Assembly: GCF_042666435.1 (NCBI RefSeq)
Contig: NZ_JBHTDC010000002.1
Coordinates: 997,423 to 1,061,422 of the forward strand
DNA length: 64,000 nt
DNA from: Allosphingosinicella sp042666435
GTDB lineage: Bacteria; Pseudomonadota; Alphaproteobacteria; Sphingomonadales; Sphingomonadaceae
Direction: 5' to 3'
Below the pieces are notes generated by a model. It was not told the DNA's origin and searched no databases. It saw only the letters and a program-made list of their open reading frames with translations. The position numbers and the translations under genes were made by a program. Below are positions 55,107 through 63,895 of the stretch, piece after piece. The first letter of the stretch is position 1. Every line of letters begins with the position of its first letter.

Positions 55107-55680
55107 CGGCCGGCTTCGCGGCCCATGGCAGCTGCTCGAACAACTCCGGCTCCCCATGGCGCCGAGCCCCTTCGATTTCCAATATCCGGAACTTGGTGGC
55201 GAGGCCGCCCGGCGCCGAAAAGCCGCCGCTCTTGCCCTCGGCGGCCACGATTCGGTGACAGGGGACGATGATCGGCACCGGATTGCGGCCAAGCGCCCGG
55301 CCGACAGCGCGAGCGGCCCCCGGCGCGCCTGTCGCCGAGGCGATCTGGCCATATGTGCGAACCTGCCCATGGGGTATCGCGGCCGCGGCTTCGTAGACCT
55401 GGCGCTCGAACGGAGCGGCCCTTGAAAGGTCCACTTCGATGAAGCCGAGGTCGGCGCGACCGCCGCTCAGCAGGCCCTGAATGGCATCAATCGCTGCGGC
55501 GATGGTCGCGGGCGGTTCTCCCTCGGAGCCGGTCGGGAAGCGCCTGCCGATACGCTGGCGCAATTCGGAGTCGGAAGCTTCAGGAAGGCAGACGCCGATG
55601 ACGGCCGATCCCCGCCAGACGATCGCGCATCGGCCGATCGGCGTATCGAAGAGAGCGAAGGCCGGCGCGTGTCCGGCCAT
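55060..55680 (-). CDS. ogt: Methylated-DNA-protein-cysteine S-methyltransferase
   Basis: Repairs O6-alkylguanine by taking the alkyl group onto its own cysteine. The 206-residue protein has IPHGQVRTYGQIAS, the RAVGRALGRNPVPIIVPCHRIVAAEG active-site segment with the acceptor cysteine in PCHRI, and GGFSAPGGLATK. A C-terminal extension of about 35 residues (PELFEQLPWAAKPAANRREAP) is unusual and lies in the overlap with the HxlR gene. The start is close behind rpoZ, 4 bp from its stop, so the two are cotranscribed. Confidence 0.92.
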   Translation of the reverse strand: MAGHAPAFALFDTPIGRCAIVWRGSAVIGVCLPEASDSELRQRIGRRFPTGSEGEPPATIAAAIDAIQGLLSGGRADLGFIEVDLSRAAPFERQVYEAAAAIPHGQVRTYGQIASATGAPGAARAVGRALGRNPVPIIVPCHRIVAAEGKSGGFSAPGGLATKFRILEIEGARRHGEPELFEQLPWAAKPAANRREAPTGPSTPVR

Positions 55681-55684
55681 CGCT

Positions 55685-56026
55685 TTATTCGTAGTCGCCG
55701 GCGAGATTGGTGTTGCGCGGCGGCGCGGCGGCGGTGAGGCGGAGCGCCTCGGCCGACTGGCTCAAGGAGCCGACCGCGTCCGGCGCATCCTCGTCGTCCA
55801 CCTGGACGCGCTGGAGGTTCGACACGACCGCCTCTTCGAGATGCTTGGGCTTCACCGTTTGCTCGGCGATCTCGCGCAGAGCGACGACCGGATTCTTGTC
55901 GCGGTCGCGGTCGATGGTGAGGTCGGCGCCACCCGAAATCTGGCGGGCGCGCTGGGATGCGAGCAGCACCAGATCGAACCGGTTCGGGATCTTGTCGACA
56001 CAATCTTCGACGGTTACGCGCGCCAT
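55685..56026 (-). CDS. rpoZ: RNA polymerase omega subunit
   Basis: The 113-residue protein starts MARVTVEDCVDKIPNRFDLVLLASQRARQISGGADLTIDRDRDKNPVVALREIAEQTV, which is the alphaproteobacterial omega signature; the C-terminus is variable. Omega binds the beta-prime subunit and, with Rsh nearby, belongs to the stringent-response set often grouped with it. ogt follows 4 bp downstream. Its promoter lies in the gap to the phospholipase gene. Confidence 0.94.
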   Translation of the reverse strand: MARVTVEDCVDKIPNRFDLVLLASQRARQISGGADLTIDRDRDKNPVVALREIAEQTVKPKHLEEAVVSNLQRVQVDDEDAPDAVGSLSQSAEALRLTAAAPPRNTNLAGDYE

Positions 56027-56144
56027 GAAGCAGCTCCGCTCATCTTGAGGCTGAATGGAAAGCGGGGCGGCTACCAGCCGGGGCCGCTCCTGTCAATCTT
56101 TTCGGGGGGTTGCGCTGGGCCGCGCGGAGCCGCATGTCGGCGCG

Positions 56145-57329
56145 ATGGCCGATGCGAACCCGCAGAAAACCGCCCTTGCCGTCACCGCCACGGTGGAGGG
56201 CAACCGGCTGACCTTGCTGCCCGACGGACCCCAGCGGCTCGATGCGCTGATCGCGCTCATCGACGAGGCGCAGGAATCGCTCCGCATCCTCTATTATATC
56301 TTCCTCGCCGACGAATCCGGCCGCCGCGTCCGCGATGCGCTTGTCGCGGCGGTGGAGCGGGGCGTTCAGGTCTCGCTGCTCGTCGACGATTTCGGCAGCG
56401 ACACCACCAAGGAGGAATTCTTCCGCCCGCTGACCGAGACCAGCTGCGAATTCTGCCGCTTCAGCCCCCGTTTCGGCCGCCGCTATCTGCTCCGCAACCA
56501 CCAGAAGCTCGCGCTGGCCGACGGCCGCCGCGTGATCATCGGCGGCTTCAACATTTCCGACGATTATTTCGGAACGGTGGAATCCGGCGCCTGGCGCGAT
56601 CTCGGGCTCGAAGTGGAAGGCGACGGCGTCGCCTGCCTCACCCGCTATTTCGACGACCTGTTCAAATGGGCGCGGGATCCCAAAAGCAAGATCCGCACCT
56701 TGCGCCGGATGCTCCAGCAGCACAGCGAGACGGAGGGCAAGCTCCACTGGCTGTTCGGCGGCCCGACGCGGCGCCTCAGCCCTTGGGCGCGGGCCGTTCG
56801 CCGGGACTTGAGGAAAGCCAGGCGGCTCGACCTCATCGCCGCTTATTTCGCCCCGAGCCCCGGGCTTTTGCGTCGCAGCGGCAATGTCGCGCGGCGCGGC
56901 GGACGGGCGCGGCTCGTGACCGCGTCGAAATCCGACAATAAGGCGACGATCGGCGCCGCCCGCCACAGTTACTGGCTGCTGCTGAAGCGCGGCGTCGAAA
57001 TCTACGAATATCAGCCGACCAAGCTGCACACGAAGCTGTTCGTCCTCGACGACGTCGTCCACATCGGATCGGCCAATTTCGACATGCGCAGCCTGTTCCT
57101 CAACCTCGAGATGATGCTGCGCATCGACGATCCCGGCTTCGCCGAGGCGATGCACCGCTTCGTCGATGCCGAGATCAAGGATTGCGTGCGGATCACCCGC
57201 GAAAGCCATCGCGCCGAACGGACCTGGATCAACAGGATCAAATGGGGGATCGCCTATTTTCTGGTGGCGATCGCGGATTACGGGATCTCGCACCGCCTCA
57301 ATTTCGGCGGCGAGCCCAAACCAGGTTAG
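56145..57329 (+). CDS. Phospholipase D-family protein (cardiolipin-synthase-like)
   Basis: The 394-residue protein has both PLD catalytic motifs: HQKLALADGRRVIIGGFN with H119 and K121, and HTKLFVLDDVVHIGSANFDMRS with H295 and K297. Such enzymes swap phosphatidyl groups, for example to make cardiolipin. No clear N-terminal membrane helix is present, so it could be peripheral; one hydrophobic stretch near the end (WGIAYFLVAIADYG) may touch the membrane. The ATG at 56145 is the best start; the frame is open upstream. The stop overlaps the stop of the next gene on the other strand by 4 bp. Confidence 0.87.
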   Translation: MADANPQKTALAVTATVEGNRLTLLPDGPQRLDALIALIDEAQESLRILYYIFLADESGRRVRDALVAAVERGVQVSLLVDDFGSDTTKEEFFRPLTETSCEFCRFSPRFGRRYLLRNHQKLALADGRRVIIGGFNISDDYFGTVESGAWRDLGLEVEGDGVACLTRYFDDLFKWARDPKSKIRTLRRMLQQHSETEGKLHWLFGGPTRRLSPWARAVRRDLRKARRLDLIAAYFAPSPGLLRRSGNVARRGGRARLVTASKSDNKATIGAARHSYWLLLKRGVEIYEYQPTKLHTKLFVLDDVVHIGSANFDMRSLFLNLEMMLRIDDPGFAEAMHRFVDAEIKDCVRITRESHRAERTWINRIKWGIAYFLVAIADYGISHRLNFGGEPKPG

Positions 57330-57943
57330 TCCTTCCAGGCCCAGAACAGCGTGGCGGGCGGGATGTTGATCCACTCGAAACCCTCGTCGATCCGGTCGAA
57401 ATGCGGCGCGATGAAGTCACGCACCTTGGGCGAGAATTGATAGACGAGAAATGCGCCGCCCGGCCGCAAGGCCCCGGCGGTCTCCTCGGCGATCTTGGGG
57501 CCGATTCCAGGCGGGAGAGTCGAGAAGGGAAGGCCGGACAGGATATAGTCGGCGCTCTCGAACCCGCGATCGGCCATGATCTTGCGGACGCCGGCGGCCG
57601 ATCCGGTGACAGCCTCGAGCCGCGAATCGGTGAATTTGCTGTTCAGATAAGCGGTGAAGTCCGCATTGGTGTCGATCGTCAGCAACGTCGCATCTGGCGC
57701 GAGGCGATCGAGAATATGCTGGGTGAAGGTGCCGACCCCGGGGCCATATTCGACGAACAAACGGGTGTTGGCCCAGTCGACCGGGTCCAGCATCTTGTCG
57801 ATCAGGATCTTGGACGACGGGATCACCGATCCGACCATCACCGGATGCTTGAGAAACCCCCGGACGAAATGCCAGAGCGGGCCGCCAGGCGTGCCGCGCG
57901 CGAATGCGCCATCTTGTTGTGCCTGTTCAGCCGAAAGCGTCAT
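57326..57943 (-). CDS. SAM-dependent methyltransferase, phospholipid/rRNA-methylase-like
   Basis: A 205-residue class I methyltransferase: LFVEYGPGVGTFTQHILDRLAPDATLLTIDTN is motif I, and DYILSGLPFSTLPPGI corresponds to the NPPY-type segment. It resembles the phospholipid N-methyltransferase (PmtA)-like group more than true rRNA methylases. The N-terminal FVRGFLKHPVMVGSVIPSS is typical of that group. The position beside a PLD-family gene supports a phospholipid role. The start at 57943 follows GGGACCAAAA; a longer frame exists. Confidence 0.83.
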   Translation of the reverse strand: MTLSAEQAQQDGAFARGTPGGPLWHFVRGFLKHPVMVGSVIPSSKILIDKMLDPVDWANTRLFVEYGPGVGTFTQHILDRLAPDATLLTIDTNADFTAYLNSKFTDSRLEAVTGSAAGVRKIMADRGFESADYILSGLPFSTLPPGIGPKIAEETAGALRPGGAFLVYQFSPKVRDFIAPHFDRIDEGFEWINIPPATLFWAWKD

Positions 57944-57997
57944 TTTTGGTCCCGTAACGTCTTGAGCAACAAGGTGCGTTGGCAAAACAACGCGGCA

Positions 57998-59353
57998 ATG
58001 GCAAGGGCGAGGCATGGCAGCGCGCCGATTATCGCCTTACGGGGCAGGCCGACATATTCGCGGGATCGCCGGATCGTGAGCGGCTACAGCCTGCCGAAGG
58101 AACGCTTCGCTCTGCTGTTCGCGATCATGCTGGTGGCGGCGTCGGGCAATACGGCGATGCAATCGCTGATGCCGTCGATCGGCCGCGAGCTCGGCATTCC
58201 CGATCTGTGGGTGGCGATCGCCTTCAGCCTCTCGGCGGTGGTCTGGGTGCTGACGGCGCCACATTGGGCGCGGATGTCGGACCGGCGCGGCCGGCGCGCG
58301 CTGATGCGGCTCGGCCTCTACGGCTTCATCGTCTCGATGCTGATCTGCGGCGCCGTGCTCGCCGCGGGGCTGGCCGGTTTGCTCGCCCCGATGACGGTCT
58401 TCATCATCTTCGTGCTCGGCCGCGCCGTCTATGGCGGCTGGGGATCGGCTTCGCCGCCCGCCGTCCAGGCCTATGTCGCCGCCCGCACCGAGGGCGAGCA
58501 ACGCACCAACGCGCTCTCCGCCATCGCCTCTTCCTTCGGCCTCGGAACGATCATCGGACCCGCGCTCGCGCCTTTGTTCATCGTCGAGCCACTGGGGCTT
58601 TCGGGGCCGCTGATCGTCTTCGCGCTGATCGGGGCGGCCGTTCTCGCCGCCGTCATCACCCGCCTCCCGGACGATACGCCGAAATCGGCCGCGAGAGGCC
58701 AGATCGTCGGCGAGCCTTCGATCGGCGGCGCCAACAATGGCGCGTCGCTGATCGGGGACGATCGCCCTCCCGCGCCATTACGCTGGCGCGACCCGAGGGT
58801 CTTCGCCTGGCACATGATCGGCGCGATCGGCGGCCACGGCCACGCGGCTTTGCTCGGCGTGATCGGGTTCCTCGTTATCGACCGCCTGGCGCTGCCGCTC
58901 GACGACGCCCAGCAATCGATCGCATTAGTGCTGATGGCCGGAGCCGGCGCGACCCTGCTCGCGCAATGGGGCTTGATTCCGCGCCTGGCGCTCGATCCGA
59001 GGGCGCTGGTCCTGTGGGGATCGCTGCTGTCGGCGGCGGGCGCGGTCGTCACCGGCCTCGCGGACGGGATTTACGGGATCACCACCGGCTTCGCGCTGGC
59101 CTCGCTGGGCTTCGGCTTCTTCCGGCCTGGATTCACCAGCGGCGCTTCGCTGGCCGTGGCTCCGGACGAGCAGAATGCGGTCGCCGGGATGGTGACGTCG
59201 GTCAACGGCGTCGCCTTCATCGCCGCGCCCGCTCTGGGGGTCGGGCTCTACGGATTGTCGATGCCTTTGCCCTTCCTCGTCACCGCGGCTTTGATGCTGG
59301 GCCTCGCTTTATGGGTCAGCCTTCGCTTCCGCCCTTCGACCCCCGCGGCGTAA
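57998..59353 (+). CDS. Major facilitator superfamily transporter
   Basis: A 451-residue protein with about 12 transmembrane helices: LLFAIMLVAASGNTAMQSLMPSIGREL at the start, ARMSDRRGRRALMRLG between helices 2 and 3, GRAVYGGWGSASPPAVQAYVAARTEG, and a second half from about residue 265. It has the drug:H+ antiporter layout with a 12-helix DHA1 pattern, but the substrate is unknown. Start is uncertain: ATG at 57998 gives 25 extra residues over a GTG at 58076 directly before the first helix. The last 38 bp overlap the end of the AAA gene on the other strand. Confidence 0.87.
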   Translation: MARARHGSAPIIALRGRPTYSRDRRIVSGYSLPKERFALLFAIMLVAASGNTAMQSLMPSIGRELGIPDLWVAIAFSLSAVVWVLTAPHWARMSDRRGRRALMRLGLYGFIVSMLICGAVLAAGLAGLLAPMTVFIIFVLGRAVYGGWGSASPPAVQAYVAARTEGEQRTNALSAIASSFGLGTIIGPALAPLFIVEPLGLSGPLIVFALIGAAVLAAVITRLPDDTPKSAARGQIVGEPSIGGANNGASLIGDDRPPAPLRWRDPRVFAWHMIGAIGGHGHAALLGVIGFLVIDRLALPLDDAQQSIALVLMAGAGATLLAQWGLIPRLALDPRALVLWGSLLSAAGAVVTGLADGIYGITTGFALASLGFGFFRPGFTSGASLAVAPDEQNAVAGMVTSVNGVAFIAAPALGVGLYGLSMPLPFLVTAALMLGLALWVSLRFRPSTPAA

Positions 59354-61622
59354 GCATCCCCGGACTGATGAAGCCGATCCCCGTCGGGCTCGCCGCTTCC
59401 TGCTTCAGCTTGGACCGGATCTCCTCATATTCGCGCTCCATCTCCGGAGTGACCGAGGCGCGCGTTTCCTTCAGCGCCTTCTCGAAATGATCGCCGGTGA
59501 CGGTCTGCGCGCCAAGCGATTCGCGCAGCGCGAACAGACCGGCGCGGCGCACCAGATCCTCGAGATCGGCGCCGGTGAACCGATCGCTCCGCGCGGCCAT
59601 GTCGTCGAGGTCGACGTCGCCCGCCAGCGGCATATCCTCGGTATGGATGCCCAAAATGTGCCGCCGTCCGGCCTCGTCCGGCACCGCGACGTAGATCAGC
59701 TCGTCGAAACGTCCGGGGCGAAGGAGCGCCGGATCGATCAGGTTGGGCCGGTTCGTGGCGCCTATTACTACTACGGATTGCAGTTCTTCTAGGCCGTCCA
59801 TTTCGGCCAAAATCGTGTTGACGACGCGTTCGGTGACCTGGGGTTCGCCCATGCCGCCGCCGCGCGCGGGGACGAGGCTGTCGAGTTCGTCGATGAAGAT
59901 GACGGTGGGCGCGACCTGGCGGGCGCGGGCGAACAGCCGCGCGATCTGCTGCTCGCTCTCGCCATACCATTTGGACAAAAGGTCGGACGATTTGACGGCG
60001 ATGAAATTGGCCTCCGCCTCGCGCGCCGTCGCCTTGGCGAGCAGCGTCTTGCCGGTACCCGGAGGCCCGTAGAGCAGGAAGCCCTTGGCCGGCCGGATGC
60101 CGAGCCGGCGGAACGCTTCCGGGTCCTTCAGCGGCAGCTCGACGCCCTCGCGCAGCCGCTCGCGCGCGTCGCCGAGCCCGCCAATATCGTCCCAGCCGAC
60201 ATTCGGCATCTGGACCATGACTTCCCGCATGGCCGAGGGCTGGACGCGCTTCAGCGCTTCCTCGAAATCCTTGCGGGTGACCGACAGATCGTCGAGCACT
60301 TCCGGCGGGATCGTCCCTTCCTCGAGGTTGATCCGCGGCATGATCCGCCGCACCGCCTCGATCGCCGCCTCGCGGGTCAAGGCGGCCAGGTCGGCGCCGA
60401 CGAAGCCGTAGGTCTGGCGGGCCAGCTCCTTCAGGTCGACTCCTTCCTCGAGCGGCATGCCGCGGGTGTGGATGCCGAGTATCTCGCGCCGGCCATTCTC
60501 GTCGGGCACACCGATCACGATCTCGCGGTCGAAGCGGCCCGGCCGGCGCAGCGCCTCGTCGAGCGCCTCGGGCCGGTTGGTGGCGGCGATGACGACCAGA
60601 TTCTGCCGCGGCTCCAGCCCGTCGAGCAGGGTCAGCAATTGCGCGACCAGCCTCTTCTCGGTCTCGCCCTGCACCTGGCCGCGCTTGGGCGCGATCGAAT
60701 CGATCTCGTCGATGAAGACGATGGACGGCGCGGCCTTGCTGGCTTCCTCGAACAACTCGCGAAGCTTCTTCTCGCTCTCGCCATAAGCCGATCCCATGAT
60801 CTCGGGGCCGGCGATGTGGAAGAAATTGGCGTCGCTCTCGTTGGCGACGGCGCGCGCCAGCCGGGTCTTGCCGGTGCCGGGAGGGCCGTGGAGCAACACC
60901 CCCTTGGGCGGATCGACGCCCAGGCGCTCGAATATCTCGGGGTAGCGCAGCGGCAGCTCGACCATCTCGCGCAGCTGGTCGATGGTCGCGCCGATGCCGC
61001 CCAAGTCGTCATAGGTGACGTCGGCGCGGCGCGTGTCCTTGGCCTCCGCATATTCGGGGCGAAGCTCGACCTCGGTATTGGCGTCGATATGGACGATGCC
61101 CTTGGGCGTCGTCGAGACGACGGTGAGGCGGATTTCCTGCAGCGCATAAGCAGGCGCGTTCAGCATCTGGCGGAGCTCGGGCGGGATATCGCCGCGGTCG
61201 ACACGTTGCTGGCCGGTGGTGGCGACGATGTCGCCTGCGGTCACCGGCTTCATGCCGAAGCTGCGCTTCAGCGCATGGGCCGAGCCCTGGAGGCGCAGAT
61301 TCTTCTGTGCGGGCGCGAAGACGACGCGCTGGGCGGGCTTCGACTCGGCCTTGCGTATCTCGACGAAATCGCCCGAGCCGATCTCGGCATTGGCGCGCTG
61401 GAGACCGTCGAGGCGGATGATGTCGAGCCCTTCATCCTCGGGATAGGGTAGGACGGCGCGGGCCGGCGTCGAGCGCTTGCCGGAAAGCTCGACGACGTCG
61501 CCTTCCGAAAGGCCCAATGCGTTCATGATCGCGCGCGGCAGCCGGGCGAGCCCGCGCCCGCTATCGTCGGGCCGCATGTTGGCGACCTGCAGCCGCCTGG
61601 GTTCCCGTTCCTCGTCCGCCAT
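59316..61622 (-). CDS. Cdc48/p97-type double AAA+ ATPase
   Basis: The 768-residue protein is arranged as in eukaryotic/archaeal Cdc48: an N domain (about 1-195, with double-psi barrel pieces LQVANMRPDDSGRGLARLP and GDVVELSGKR), a D1 ATPase with Walker A GPPGTGKT at 246-253 and FIDEIDS near 303, and a D2 ATPase with GPPGTGKT at 519-526 and FIDELDS near 576. The D2 pore loop has KWYGESE and the D1 pore has SAYGESE. The C-tail is short and lacks the HbYX motif. It unfolds or extracts proteins, but bacterial substrates are not known. A strong ribosome site precedes the ATG. Confidence 0.93.
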   Translation of the reverse strand: MADEEREPRRLQVANMRPDDSGRGLARLPRAIMNALGLSEGDVVELSGKRSTPARAVLPYPEDEGLDIIRLDGLQRANAEIGSGDFVEIRKAESKPAQRVVFAPAQKNLRLQGSAHALKRSFGMKPVTAGDIVATTGQQRVDRGDIPPELRQMLNAPAYALQEIRLTVVSTTPKGIVHIDANTEVELRPEYAEAKDTRRADVTYDDLGGIGATIDQLREMVELPLRYPEIFERLGVDPPKGVLLHGPPGTGKTRLARAVANESDANFFHIAGPEIMGSAYGESEKKLRELFEEASKAAPSIVFIDEIDSIAPKRGQVQGETEKRLVAQLLTLLDGLEPRQNLVVIAATNRPEALDEALRRPGRFDREIVIGVPDENGRREILGIHTRGMPLEEGVDLKELARQTYGFVGADLAALTREAAIEAVRRIMPRINLEEGTIPPEVLDDLSVTRKDFEEALKRVQPSAMREVMVQMPNVGWDDIGGLGDARERLREGVELPLKDPEAFRRLGIRPAKGFLLYGPPGTGKTLLAKATAREAEANFIAVKSSDLLSKWYGESEQQIARLFARARQVAPTVIFIDELDSLVPARGGGMGEPQVTERVVNTILAEMDGLEELQSVVVIGATNRPNLIDPALLRPGRFDELIYVAVPDEAGRRHILGIHTEDMPLAGDVDLDDMAARSDRFTGADLEDLVRRAGLFALRESLGAQTVTGDHFEKALKETRASVTPEMEREYEEIRSKLKQEAASPTGIGFISPGMLTPRGSKGGSEG

Positions 61623-61749
61623 GCCGTGAATCTCCTTATGCCCCGGGACACATAAGAAGCGACAACGGTGCTTACAGCGGTGGGTTCAAAAAAGATGCCG
61701 TGATCCAGAGGGCCGACGAGGCCTGGAAGGCCGCCCGCGAGACATCGGG

Positions 61750-61782
61750 ATAAAAAAAAGGGCCGGTCCCGGAGGACCGACC
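61750..61782 (-). terminator. Rho-independent terminator with no clear gene upstream
   Basis: Leftward: GGGTCGGTCC-TCCG-GGACCGGCCC (61759-61782) followed by eight T residues (A-run 61751-61758). The only leftward gene beyond it starts at 61622. It suggests a short RNA that begins within 61783-61975. Confidence 0.8.
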
Positions 61783-61843
61783 CTGGAAAGTTTTTAGGAG
61801 AGGATGCCTGAAAGGCGGGATCCGTTTCGCCCGGAAACCGATA

Positions 61844-61948
61844 TTGTGCAATTGCGAAGAAAGCTGCTACGATTGCACAAGATGCACTCGGCTTTTCCCG
61901 TTTCCCGGCGATCCGCCGGCGTGGCGGGGCTAAGCTGCACTGCACAAT
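61844..61948 (+). promoter_or_regulatory. Candidate LysR operator repeats
   Basis: TTGTGCAAT (61844-61852) and ATTGCACAA (61872-61880) are inverted 9-base copies about 19 bases apart. A further TGCACAAT lies at 61941-61948, near the LysR start at 61975. The spacing and symmetry suit a LysR-family dimer pair. Confidence 0.5.
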
Positions 61949-61974
61949 GGGACATTGGAACGGAAAAGGCGATC

Positions 61975-62898
61975 ATGCGCAGGCTGCCCCCTCTCACCGC
62001 CGTCGAGGCGTTCGTCCAGGTGGCGCGACTGGGATCGGTGAAGGCGGCGGCCGAGGCGCTCAGCCTGTCCTCGCCGGCGCTCAGCCGGCGGGTGCAGGCG
62101 CTGGAGCGGTTCGTCGGCCATCTCCTGTTCGAGCGGCGGCACCAGGCGGTGCACCTCAATGCCGACGGCGAACGATTGCTCGCCGAGATCGCGCCGTCGC
62201 TCGACGCGCTGGCGCTCGCCATGGAGAGGGCCAGCGGCGGCAGCGAGCTGATGCGGCTGAGGCTCGGCGTGCCGCCGCTCTTCGCCTCGCAGCGGCTGAT
62301 GCCGCAACTGCCGCGATTGCGCGCGCTGCACCCGGCCTTGCATATCGACATCGATACCGGCGCGCACGTGTTTGCGCGGCTCGACGAAGGCCTCGACGCA
62401 GCCATCGCCATCGCCGCCGAGGTCGACCCCAGCCTCTATTCGCGGCGGATCGACAGCAACCGGGTGATCGCGATCGGCGCCAAGGCGCTGGCGGAGGGGC
62501 CGCGCGCGCTCACCTGTCCGTCGCAGCTCGCCGAGGCGACCATCTTCCTCCACCGCGACATGCCCGACATGTTCGAACATTGGCGCGAGGCGGTGGGGCT
62601 CCCCGATCTGCAGCCCGCCGCCGTCGACCATTTCGATTCGGGACCGCTCATCCTCGACGCCGCCGCGCAGGGGCTGGGGGTCGCGCTGATGCTGGAGAGC
62701 CATTTGAAGGAGGCGCATGACGAGCGTCTCGTCCAGCTGTTCGATATCGTGGTGGAGAGTCCCTACAGCTACTGGTTCGCCTGCCGCCGCTCGGCGCTGC
62801 GGCGGAGGCCGGTGAAGATCTTCCACGACTGGCTGTTCGAGAGCGTCGCGGAGCAGGGCGGTTTAGGCGGCGGAACCATATCGGTGAAAATCGGTTGA
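61975..62898 (+). CDS. LysR-family transcription regulator, GcvA-like
   Basis: A 307-residue LysR regulator: an N-terminal helix-turn-helix MRRLPPLTAVEAFVQVARLGSVKAAAEALSLSSPALSRRVQALE, and an effector domain starting MRLRLGVPPLFASQRLMPQL. The layout with PLTAVEAFV resembles the GcvA/AmpR branch. The ATG at 61975 gives the normal N-terminus; the frame is open from 61804 through operator sequence. No divergent target gene of the usual kind is adjacent except the Cdc48-like gene on the left. Confidence 0.88.
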   Translation: MRRLPPLTAVEAFVQVARLGSVKAAAEALSLSSPALSRRVQALERFVGHLLFERRHQAVHLNADGERLLAEIAPSLDALALAMERASGGSELMRLRLGVPPLFASQRLMPQLPRLRALHPALHIDIDTGAHVFARLDEGLDAAIAIAAEVDPSLYSRRIDSNRVIAIGAKALAEGPRALTCPSQLAEATIFLHRDMPDMFEHWREAVGLPDLQPAAVDHFDSGPLILDAAAQGLGVALMLESHLKEAHDERLVQLFDIVVESPYSYWFACRRSALRRRPVKIFHDWLFESVAEQGGLGGGTISVKIG

Positions 62899-63064
62899 CA
62901 GCGTCACGCTGTTGTGGCACAATTTCTTCAGGCTGGCGAATTGCGACTCGGTGTCTGGGTTTGGTCCGTCGAGACGATGAAGGGGCCGAGGAGCAGCGGG
63001 CGCTAAAGCGCGGCGGATAAGATCACCGATCAGCTTAGGGACCCCCGCTGTTCTGAGGGAGCGT

Positions 63065-63097
63065 GAATGTCCGCAATGGGTGGAAAGCAGACGCTCG
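63065..63097. repeat. Palindromic repeat (GAATGTCYGC...GCAGAC type), left copy
   Basis: GAATGTCCGC followed by AATGGGTGGAAA and GCAGACGCTC. It ends 2 bp from the stop of the hypothetical gene at 63099. A near-identical copy is beyond the start of that gene. Confidence 0.75.
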
Positions 63098-63098
63098 A

Positions 63099-63872
63099 TC
63101 AGGCGCGTCGGCCATCAACATAGTCTGCCATGGTGACCAACTCGCAGTCTGCGAGAAATGCGCTTATCTCCGCCTCGTCCTGCACAACAAGCATGTTCAT
63201 CGGCATCCAATCGACAGCCAGCAGCAGTCTGCGCCCCTCGCCACTGAACAGCACTCCCACCGCGACTTCACAGAAGGCACTCGCGCTTGGCGGCACAGCC
63301 CCCGGGCGAGCAGCAGATTGCGTGTTTGGATTGTTGCCGAATGTCGGTCCAACGTCTCCGCCCTCGACGATAAACTCGGCTCGCCAAACAACTTCAGTTC
63401 GCCACGATTGTAGGGGCCAAGGCTCGAAGTCTGTGGGCGCGACGGGCGCGGCAGGACGAGTGGTCAGCAGTTGACGGAAACCCTCCGGGACTCCCCCCGG
63501 AAGCGCCGGTGGCTCCCAGCGTTCCCACCGCTCCTGCAACTCGCTCATGCTGAGCATGGCGAGCGTGAAGACCTCGAACATTGGTAGAAGGTCGCGCTGA
63601 TCCACGCCAATCAGCCAAGTCGCTCCGTCTGAGGTTCGCAGCCAAACGTTGGACGCGCTCTTTCCCATCCGCTCGATGCGCCAGCCGCTGAGGCCGCTGG
63701 TGAGATGCCGAAGCGCGGACGTGCTCGCCTGTAGCTCGAATGGTGGGAACTCAACCGACATGCTCCCGACCCCTTTGGCTTGGTTCAACCAGCCCGCGCG
63801 TGCACCGCCAGAAGTGGCCCCGACCAGTCCGGCCACGAGAAAGCTCATGAAGTGGCGGCGATTGAGGGGCAT
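63099..63872 (-). CDS. Tat-exported protein of unknown function
   Basis: Not recognised. The 257-residue product begins MPLNRRHFMSFLVAGLVGATSGGARA, a twin-arginine signal (RRHFMS) with a cleavage site near ARA. The rest has WLIGVDQRDLLPMFEVFTLAML, WERWEPPALPGG and DWMPMNMLVVQDEAEISAFL, mixed alpha/beta with no catalytic pattern that I can name. It is a lone gene bounded on both sides by copies of a palindromic repeat. The codon use looks less GC-biased at third positions than in its neighbours, by eye, so transfer is possible. Confidence 0.68.
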   Translation of the reverse strand: MPLNRRHFMSFLVAGLVGATSGGARAGWLNQAKGVGSMSVEFPPFELQASTSALRHLTSGLSGWRIERMGKSASNVWLRTSDGATWLIGVDQRDLLPMFEVFTLAMLSMSELQERWERWEPPALPGGVPEGFRQLLTTRPAAPVAPTDFEPWPLQSWRTEVVWRAEFIVEGGDVGPTFGNNPNTQSAARPGAVPPSASAFCEVAVGVLFSGEGRRLLLAVDWMPMNMLVVQDEAEISAFLADCELVTMADYVDGRRA

Positions 63873-63895
63873 GCCGACTCACTCGCGCAGATCGC

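Larger units (their letters stand above)
61623..61974. other. Regulatory region between Cdc48-like and LysR genes (352 bp)
   Basis: No protein gene is convincing. It contains a leftward terminator (61750-61782) and three TGCACA-type repeats before the LysR start. A short leftward transcript is possible. Confidence 0.6.

Noticed and set aside
61804..61974. N-terminal extension of the LysR gene from 61804
   Set aside because: The extension is 57 residues without similarity to LysR and includes the operator-like repeats; the ATG at 61975 gives the normal helix-turn-helix start.
61794..62411. Minus-strand 205-residue frame upstream of the orphan terminator
   Set aside because: Mostly antisense to the LysR gene, serine/arginine-rich, no family; a small RNA is a better explanation.
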